Shown here piece after piece: positions 19,535 to 27,179 of a stretch of DNA of 27,179 nt (position 1 is the stretch's first letter; each line of letters opens with the position of its first letter). A model generated the notes under the pieces. That model was not told where the DNA came from. It saw only the letters and a list, made by a program, of their open reading frames with translations, and did not search any database. This DNA is from Bigelowiella natans CCMP2755 (Eukaryota > Cercozoa > Chlorarachniophyceae), in NCBI GenBank assembly GCA_000320545.1, contig ADNK01002614.1, positions 1 through 27,179 of the forward strand. Direction: 5' to 3'. Position numbers and translations under genes: made by a program.

Positions 19535-22500
19535 TTAGAATGCTGAGACGCTATGAACAAGTACGAAGACGAGACCTGAGTATTCTCTTAGAATATGTTC
19601 GAATCCCAGCTTTCGCAGACCCACTTTGCACTCTGCGACCACCTCATGAGCGATGCTGCTTCTTGAATTCAAAAAGCTTCGGAGCTTCCTCGTTATTCTC
19701 CCATGCTTGGCAGCACGATATTGTTCTTTTGTTCCATAGTAACCTCCACTGTTTTTGTTATTTGCACATTCTATCACATGTTCATGAGCATCTTCGCCAC
19801 AATCAACCAAGTCCCAAGCGCAAAAACCGCAACCACAATTGTCACACTTGAGAGCAAAGCAACCCGTGAAGCCCATGAACCCAACCTGCACAAATAAATT
19901 CTCACTTGTTCTGGAATGTTAAGCACTACTAATTAAGAATAACGTGGGAGTTAGCAATGTTTCATTGAAAGTCCAGAACCTTGCATCGCGGACATGAATC
20001 TAAAGCCTCAACACCCCAATAGTCCGGATGATCCACTGACTTTGTCTTGTCCCCTAAAAAAATTGAGAGTTGAAAATTCGTTAAACAAGCAAGGTCAATT
20101 GGTATCTTTATAATGGACATATCTAGACCTCCGAAGCTCAAGAGAATATGCGTCTCGATATGTAGGCGAGCTTGGTAGACCTCCCTTTCTTTTTTATCAA
20201 GCTTCTTGAATTTCTACAATGCCAGATAATTCAAAATAATCATTCAGATTTCAGATTCGACAATAGATAGAGGAGGGGTCTTTATCACCTCCAGCTCAGC
20301 AGAAAGTTCATCTTTGTAGTTCTTCTCTAATTTCTTTGTCAATTTCATTTCTGCTAATTTTTTCTTTGTGTTCACATATGTCTGAAAGACTTCGGGAGTC
20401 GTATGAAGGGCCACCTCCAGATCTAAATTAGATTGTGAATGAAACGTATTCCTTTTTACAATCCCAATGCTGACATCAGCCAAAAACTTAAGGAAATTAC
20501 CTGTGAAAGGCTGACTATTACACTTTTTGTCCTTTCCATATGACAGAGGACACCTGTATATATAGTTTCACATTATGTAACGAACATTGGATTTCAAATT
20601 GCACTTCGGCGCACCCTACAAAGCCGTTACGTTCTACAAGTTTATAGGTCTCGCTGTCATTTGAGAATGCCCGGACAAAGTGATTGAAAGCTGATAAGAA
20701 CATAGGAATTCATTAACATCACTGGAGCATTTCATTTTCTAACAATTAGAACCTTCATGGCAAGTGAAATGAGGGAGCCCATTTGTGTTCGAGCACATTA
20801 TGCCCTCAGATAGGTTATGCCGGGTGAAGGTAGATGAACATGTGCGTGTCGGCTCAACCCCTGCGTCACTGAAGACTTTGTGCGTGAGTATCTGAGCAGC
20901 AGACGGCCTCCGGGTATCGTTATGTGGACTGCAACTTCTTGATGAAGCTCTAATAGGCTTTAGGAGAGCAACCAAGATTTGGGCCTGATCGGGCGTGATT
21001 AGTTTTTCGGAACGAGTTTTCTCAACATCCTTTACAGTCAAAAGCATTCTCCCCGAAAGAGCGTAGCCCATCGTAATCGCAAATGAGTACATATCAGAGC
21101 TTGGCGACGGCGGCAACTTCCCTGCTAACACTTGTGGGTCAATGAATCCATGAGTTCCGTACACCTTCGTGGTAGTATTACCCAACGAGAATTCGTCATT
21201 TTTCTCAACCTTGCAAGTATCAAAGTCTGCAATCACCGCATACTCAGAATCTTCAACTGACATTTTCTTCTCCTCACTATTATTGCAGGAGCTAACCGGA
21301 GGTCCGATCAAGATGTTAGCAGGTTTGAGATCACGGTGCACAACACCAGCATGGTGTAGGAACTGCAGTCCTTCCAATACACCTTTTAACATCTTGATGC
21401 ATTTTTGATGATACACTTCCATAGGAGTCTTCCCGTTTCCCCTATTCGGGCCGTGTTTCGAGTCCAAGACAGCTTTGTGTTCTCTTTTGATCCAACTCTC
21501 AAAGTCACTTTTGTAAAGAGGGATTTGTATGTACCACGAATCTTCATCCTTGCAGATTCCGGTCAAAGGTACGATGTTGTGGTGATTCATAGACGCCATT
21601 ACGTGACAAGAGCGTCGTAACTGCTTGAGCTTTTCACCGCTGGTATGAAACTGCTTGAGCACCACTTGGATTTGTGAGGAAGCTCCTCTTTTAGGCCCCT
21701 TTTTCTCTCTGATCTCTGACCTATTGTGCCCCCATCTTTCCTGCTGAAGAATCTTGATAATTTGGGTATTTGAATGGCCCTGTGCCTTGCACACTCGGAT
21801 CACCTCCATTTGACTTTTATCATTGGCGAGCAATTTTTTAACGATTGAGCGAAGTTCGCTTTCTGGCTCAGCAACCTTAGCTTCTTCGATGGCTACATCA
21901 TCTTCAGTAGCGCTTGCAGCAGGTATTACTGCCTCATAGAGATTTCTCTTTGAATGGTTACCCCTGAGCGGCTTCAAGCCCTCATAGAGAAGTTTCGATC
22001 TAATTTCTATTCCGCTGGCTGCCGTTTCATTCAACGGGTTTATGTATGGATGCTTGTGCAACAATTCTGGCAGATATTTGGACATTTTAAGCAGCTGAGA
22101 CCGCGCACGAAGCAGCTCTGGACTCTTTTGCATCTTCTTCAATTTCCCTTTAAGTTCCTTTTGTTTGTCGTCTATGTCCTCATCACTGTAATCCGAGTCC
22201 TCCTGGCGAACGAAAGACATGTTTTTTATTTAAGTTCTTTGAGAGCGAAGAGCGACAGCAAAAATATAAAAAAAATGTGAACGTTAACATTAATTACCTC
22301 AAGATCATCAATTTTGGCCTTCAACTCCTTTATCTTTTTACGAAACAAACGAATTGAATCCTTATACCTTTTCGATCCTTCTTCTGCCTTTCTGAAATTT
22401 GCAATGTGCTGCTGAAGACATTGGATCTGATTCTTCGAATCACGCAAACTACGGAGGCCACTGATGCACGAATTTTGGAATTCTTTCAATGTGAAAGAAA

Positions 22501-24126
22501 CCTTAGCTCGGATTTCGTTGGCTTTTCTTGAAATCGCTCCGAGGAAGGAGTTCATCTCCCTTCCAAGCGATTCAATGGCTCGGAAAAATACTTTTCTAAG
22601 TATCAATATAGAATAAAATAAGGCGCGTTTCCAGATTACAAAGGCTGTTTTGCAATGCACCTTTTCTCAGCAACCCTCTCAGCTGCGGGTCGGCACTGAA
22701 GTAGCGTAGGGTAGCCTTTACCCTCTAACCACCATGTTATCTCCTAAAAGTTTTGGCAGCTCAGGTCTAAAACGTTTCAGAGTTCCACATACCCTACCTG
22801 ATACAGATTTTGCTCTTGATTTCGGGCATTCCAGAAGTCCGACCATGCCTTTTTAGAGGACTCAAAACTGCATTCAACTAATTTTTGCTGATCCGTGATC
22901 GAAGACACGTTCTTTGAATCAGAAGATGGGTAGCTGCAAATCTTTTCTATGCCGTGAACGACTGCCATTACTGAACCGTGCACTGTTGCAAGACTCCTTT
23001 CCATTTTCGCGTCTTCTTCCTTCAGTGCCTTTAGATCAGCAATAGATTTGTCCAAGGCTACGAGGGATGCAGAAGCCTAGAAACAATCCAATTCTGAAGG
23101 CTCTTACGTCAAATAACATTAAAAACTGCGAAACCTTTTTGTTGTTCTCAAAATAAATGGTGGCACGTTCCTTTATCAGTCTGGATATTTCTTTCTTGCA
23201 ATTCTTTTTTGTTTCAGAATCCTTCGCAACTTTCAGATTTTTTATTTGGGAAGCAAGAGACTTGTTTGGGGCTGCAAGAATCTTGTAGACCTTCTCCACA
23301 TCCATTGTCCACTGGGAACTTAGATTTCTAAAATTGTGGAGGTCAATGACGAAAACTTCCGAAAGGTTTTTTGCCCGACCTGTTTTCTTGTACGAGCTCG
23401 ACCACGGTCTTGTTTAATCGCGACAATTCGGAAAGTTTAGATACGACTTGCAACTGAGAATGGAAAACCGGGCTATCAGTTGAAAATATGTTGAGATTTG
23501 GGTATACATATGCCGACCGCTTGCTTCTCACAACGAAGATATGACGTGAATTTTTCTGCATAGGATGCAAGTTGAATGCCTAGGCTAGATTCCATCTGCA
23601 TGAATATACAAAGAAATGAATAAATGAATCCATATAAATATGTATATACGTGAAGCAAAGTATTGATCTACCCCAAGTATCTAATCTCCTTTTATTGCTA
23701 CACACAAGACGACACGCAAACATAAAGTACCATAAGTAGCTAACATCACGCTAGCGATAAGAGATTTTGGGTCAAATACACATATCATATCATAGATCTA
23801 TACATTTTAATATGCAATGTATAATGTTATGCGGTTGTGAGTCTAAAGAGAACAAATACAATGATTCAAATAACTTTGTGGAGCTAAGACACTACAAATA
23901 CATCAGGAAGAGGACATAGAGAGATATATAAATATATATATATATAGAGAGAGAGAGAGAGTGTGTTTGTGAGGACTAGTCATACGCGTGAACCGATCTC
24001 TTCGGGCCTACCTTCTTCAGTGCGTCTTTCAAGTCCTGTTGTCTGATGAATCATATGATGTGATAATTTACACACACAAACACACACACACACACACACA
24101 TACATATACACATGTATTGTGTGATT

Positions 24127-24164
<38 letters not shown>

Positions 24165-25071
24165 CATAAAAACAAATCAACATAAAGGGTAAATCGTCTC
24201 CGCCTTGTCACAGTTTTTGCCTGCTTTTTTCCTCAGCTTCTTTACGTCTCCTCTCCATCTCCTCGGCTTCTTGCATTGCTTTCTTCTCAGCTTCTTTACG
24301 TCTCCTCTCCACCTCTTCAGCTTCTTGCCTGGCGTTCTTCTCAGCCTCTTCACGAATTTTCTGAATCTCTTCATCATTGCGGAGAAAATCAACGATATCG
24401 TTATGTTTTTCCTTGATTGCCCAGCTTACTGCGGTATCGCCTAGTACAAAAGTAAACAACATTTGCGTGGCACAATAACAGCATCAAATACCATAATCTA
24501 GCTAACAAATCAACTTACCACCAACAGTGCAAACCACAAACCACTCAACCAAACTACCAAACGTCCAAAATCCCTTTCTGCTTTTTCGCCTACAACTCCT
24601 TCAAGTACCAATACTACTATTGCTACTACTACTACTACTTCTACTACTACTAATACCCACGAAATGATACTGCTACTTCTACTATTGCTACTACTACAAC
24701 TACAGCTACTAAGAATTCATAAAATACTTCTATCATTCACCCAACACTGCAATGCCTGCCTAAATAATAGCAATCCTGCCGCTGCTACCCACCGTCATTG
24801 TCCTTCGCCTCGATGTTTGCCTTCATGTCAACCAGGTACTTGACGATCTCCAAATGACCATTGCAACAACCCAATATCAACGGAGTATCACCTGGTGGTA
24901 AGCGATCCCACATTGACGCAATACCAACAACAACAACAACAACAACAACACAGATGCAACATCAACAGCCATCCTCAAAAACGACATCTAATTGACCTCT
25001 GCGAGTCGTTCATTACCCATGATAAACCGCAACCAATATCCATACCAACCCTCCTGTGTGCTCTTTCCCAT

Positions 25072-25115
<44 letters not shown>

Positions 25116-25427
25116 ATTACACTGTTACTAATAATACTCATGTCACCAATCCTATTGCACTCTACTAAATGTTACCACAAGTCCTACTCCTCTTGCTCAT
25201 TACATATTGTCATTACTGCTACAACTACTGATACTAATGCTACTGACAAACTGATCCAACACTACCATCATCCACCCAACACTGCAATTACTGCCTAAAT
25301 GCTAGCAATGCTGCAGCTGCTACCCACCGTCATTGTCCTTCGCCTCGACATCAGCCTTTTTGCTCAATTTAAACGACTTCAGACGAGCGAGATCGTTGTT
25401 CCTTGCTGCTTCGAAGATGTCAGACAT
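19535..25427 (-). CDS. Ankyrin / coiled-coil / protein kinase / RING2-like zinc protein, about 1,249 residues
   Basis: Sixteen exons, all joined in phase by GT-AG introns: 25427-25328, 24891-24793, 24440-24212, 24042-24012, 23595-23518, 23453-23380, 23318-23135, 23076-22798, 22743-22661, 22595-22298, 22202-20753, 20690-20554, 20486-20289, 20213-20129, 20053-19980 and 19885-19535. Domains in order: ankyrin repeats (about 1-90); charged E/R/K helix (about 90-150); further coiled coil (to about 500); a TKL-like kinase (about 660-940) with VVLKQF lysine, MNHHNIVPLTGI, VHRDLKPANIL, ADFDTC and YGTHGFIDPQ; another charged helix (KKKLAEMKLTKKLEK); and a zinc module from about 1129, CPRC...GFTGCFALKCDNCGCGFCAWD, then DAHEHV and a YYGTKEQY tail. 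The kinase keeps catalytic HRD and DF-D but has DFD for DFG, DPQ for APE and no clear Gly-rich loop. The module resembles RING2 of RBR ubiquitin ligases. This suggests a signalling protein linking phosphorylation to ubiquitin transfer; function is inferred. Confidence 0.85.
24070..24163. repeat. Facing (CA)n and (TG)n tracts in intron 3
   Basis: A (CA)n tract (24070-24100) and a (TG)n tract (24129-24163) are about 28 bases apart in the intron between ankyrin-kinase exons 3 and 4. They are complementary and could form a hairpin. The short exon 4 (31 bases) lies just beyond. Confidence 0.85.
24793..25427 (-). repeat. Duplicated ankyrin exon plus adjoining intron
   Basis: Exon 1 (25427-25328) and exon 2 (24891-24793) each encode 33 residues ending ANIEAKDND or ADVEAKDND, and both end in phase 1. 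The same 33 bases cross the exon-intron border at 25316-25348 and 24781-24813. Similar intron sequence continues on the lower-coordinate side (ACCCAACACTGCAAT...). Both introns also hold (CTA)n-type repeats. Each exon is one ankyrin unit, so the block looks like a tandem exon duplication. Confidence 0.8.
25072..25115. repeat. (CTA)n microsatellite, ankyrin-kinase intron 1
   Basis: About 14 TAC/CTA units. The (CAA)n tract at about 24926-24951 lies in the same intron. Interrupted CTA runs also occur in intron 2 (about 24620-24700). Confidence 0.85.
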
Positions 25428-25743
25428 TGTCTCACTGTTTCTGCAATCACTGCAACGATGGTGGTAGACAATGGGAATGGGGGGGGGACTCTAATGCTGG
25501 TGGAAATGCTGGTGACTTCGTTGCTGCCGCAGTTAGTATATCGTCGGCACATGAATCATCAAATTATCATGAAATGATTTTCGCCGACGCCGAAAATCGC
25601 CAGGGATTTGTTTACGCGATCTAGGCGACAAGCTTTATTTTGCATGTCGCAGGGATGAAATCGCAACTGTTTGTTGTGCTCGCTCACACGTCTGGATCGG
25701 CTGCAACAACCAACCAGGCCGACACACGGCTTCGAGACGGAGC
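25428..25743. promoter_or_regulatory. Divergent intergenic promoter region
   Basis: 316 bases separate the start codons of the ankyrin-kinase gene (minus) and the DDX52-like gene (plus), so both promoters must lie here or overlap the 5' ends. An imperfect palindrome with 8-base arms, GATTTTCG and CGAAAATC (25576-25598), sits near the middle and is a candidate regulatory site. No TATA box is obvious. The promoter role is inferred from gene arrangement. Confidence 0.5.
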
Positions 25744-27179
25744 ATGGCCGAATTCCTTCGCCTCGTCAACAAAGGGGCGCGCTACGACAGGAAGTAGTGA
25801 GCGATGGTGTTGGGGCTGCATCGATTGAATTTGAAGTGTATGTGTGCGAGAGTGGGTGGGTGAGCTGATTGATGTCTGTACTGTGCCGTGTTCCCTCATG
25901 GCCGATGTGTATGTTCTTGCAGGCGCTTTGCAAAGGACTTCGCTCTCTTTGAAGGAGCTTCTTCTTCGTCTTCGAAGCCTATTGCTGGTGCGGAGCCTGA
26001 GAATAATTACTCCCATCCATTCTTTATCGACGATTTTTTTTTTTTTTACTATTTCTTTTTCGATGCTGTTTCTTACCAGCGCGAGTGGAGCAGGAATAGA
26101 GAACAAGTCCGACAGCGGAGGAGGAAGTGCTGATGAGGAGGAAACCAGAGGCGCAGTCGATGAGTCTCTGCCCGATGAGCTCGACTTTTTCGGGGAAAAC
26201 AGACGGGCAGATGCCACATCCAAGAAGAAGAAAAAGGAGATCAATAGGGAGGGGGAGGAGGAGAATCTTGGAGAGGTAGTAGTAGATCGTAAGACGTGGC
26301 TATAGCTGGTTTTCAAGGCGTTTCATAATGAGGGAAGTAGGGGGGGGGGGGGGGGTTAAACGATGTAGCTATAGCAGTCATAATGGCTGCAACTCGAGCT
26401 AATATAAAACCCCCCTCTTGCCTTATTCCTCGACGTCAACTCTCCAGGATGATGATGATGATGATGATGGCAAAGAAATGGGTGGTGGCGAGGGCATCGT
26501 AACGCAAAATGACCCAAATGGCGCGAGGCGCATGAAGGCCTTACGCAAGCGCTTGGGGCTCCACGTGAAAGGCACAGACATCCCGGATGCGATCACGTCG
26601 TTCAATGAGCTCGAAACACGCTATAAGGTTCCGAAGTATCTTTTAAACAACCTAAGAGAGGCTAAGCCCCATGGTTTTGGCTTCGGCGGGCCGACTCCTA
26701 TCCAATCCCAAGCGATACCGTGCTTACTCTCCAGGCAAGATGTAAGTTGGCTGTAGCCTTATTTTCCTTCTTTATCTGTCTGACTCTCTTACGTTCGCGT
26801 CGGGGGGCAATTGCGGCAAACGGTCCATAAGTGCTCTTTCCGGCGTTATATCTTGTGCGGATAATGACAAAGGTTGATCGTTGTACGATTTGCTGCAGGT
26901 GCTAGCATGTGCCCCGACGGGATCGGGAAAGACAGTCGCGTTCTCCCTGCCAATGCTGCACAACCTCATAGCTCCAAGGAGGGAGGGGGTGAGTGAGGGC
27001 GTGCATGTTCCAATGGGGATGGGGGGGGGGAGGGGGGGGGAGGGGGGAACTTCTTTTTTCGCTTTCCTACGCCATAGCACGTACTTGTTGCTGTCACAGC
27101 CTTATCATTGCCATCGATACCATCATCACAAGAATTTGGTGTAGATGTTGTTTTGTCTATTTTATTTTTAATAGTTGGG
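25744..27179 (+). CDS. DEAD-box RNA helicase, DDX52/ROK1-like (5' part, runs off the window)
   Basis: DDX52/Rok1 is an ATP-dependent nucleolar RNA helicase needed for 18S rRNA processing in small-subunit ribosome assembly. Five exons join in phase: 25744-25793, 25923-25967, 26080-26275, 26448-26741 and 26899-26988; the last ends at a GTGAGT donor. They encode 225 residues. The N-terminus (GARYDRKRFAKDFALFEG) and the LDFFGE segment match the family's N-terminal extension. Next come LHVKGTDIPDAITSFNEL, the Q motif (GGPTPIQSQAIP) and the Walker A motif (ACAPTGSGKT). The DEAD box and the helicase C-terminal domain lie beyond the right edge. Exon 4 opens with seven Asp codons from a GAT repeat directly after the splice acceptor. 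The ACAPTGSGKT form and the IPD segment favour DDX52 over other DEAD-box subfamilies. The donor at 25967 (TC/GTCTTC) is chosen because it alone keeps phase. Confidence 0.92.
26448..26469 (+). repeat. Coding (GAT)n tract at the start of DDX52-like exon 4
   Basis: Seven GAT codons (Asp) begin exactly at the first base of the exon after the CTCTCCAG acceptor. Confidence 0.85.

Noticed and set aside
20244-20483. Separate small gene starting at the apparent Met near 20483
   Set aside because: The region joins in phase to the exons on both sides (20690-20554 and 20213-20129) through introns of 67 and 75 bases, so it is exon 13 of the ankyrin-kinase gene.
20739-20753. TAG at 20739 as the true end of the kinase protein
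   Set aside because: A donor at 20752 (AAG/GTTCTA) and an acceptor before 20690 give a 62-base intron, like its neighbours, and keep phase into further coding exons. Transcripts could still show an isoform that stops here.
25684-26316. Minus-strand 210-codon frame
   Set aside because: It is antisense to DDX52-like exons 1-3, which splice in phase and match the family; this frame has no recognisable content.

Overview
The window is nuclear DNA of a eukaryote, most likely a flagellated microalga or other protist. Its genes are cut into many short exons by GT-AG introns. Most introns are 50-210 bases long, but several of 290-440 bases are filled with microsatellites. Intergenic DNA is rich in (TA)n, (CT)n, (CA)n, trinucleotide and homopolymer tracts. 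A TEDC1-like gene implies an organism that builds triplet-microtubule centrioles or basal bodies. The zinc module at the end of the kinase gene reminds me of predicted proteins in algae such as stramenopiles, but I cannot assign the species from the sequence alone.

I built the gene models by hand from splice signals, and the reading phase closes at every junction given for the SEC11, HAD-phosphatase, TEDC1, ankyrin-kinase and DDX52 genes. Layout from left to right: a microsatellite-rich stretch (1-2500); a divergent Rab-like small GTPase (minus, about 2536-3943); a broken kelch-repeat gene (plus, 4819-5295); AT-rich DNA followed by GC-rich palindromes; a 220-bp exact extra copy of the last exon of SEC11 (5852-6071); the intact four-exon SEC11 signal peptidase gene (minus, 6925-7928); a poorly resolved plus-strand gene (about 8101-10501); a 13-exon HAD-family phosphatase resembling pseudouridine-5'-phosphatase (plus, 11121-14313); a two-exon TEDC1-like gene (minus, 14944-17318); the 3' part of a LINE-type retrotransposon with duplicated 3' sequence (plus, about 17440-19200); a 16-exon gene for a roughly 1,249-residue ankyrin / coiled-coil / protein kinase / RING2-like zinc protein (minus, 19535-25427); and the first five exons of a DDX52/ROK1-type DEAD-box helicase (plus, 25744 to beyond the right end).

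There is no operon or single pathway. The identified genes cover secretion (SEC11, Rab), nucleotide salvage or repair (HAD phosphatase), ribosome biogenesis (DDX52) and centriole assembly (TEDC1). SEC11 and the unresolved gene, and the ankyrin-kinase gene and DDX52, are two divergent pairs with start codons only about 170-320 bases apart.

The most unusual items are the multi-domain ankyrin-kinase-RING2-like protein, whose kinase and zinc motifs both deviate from consensus, and the exact SEC11 exon copy enclosed by GC-rich palindromes downstream of its parent, where it could act as an alternative last exon.
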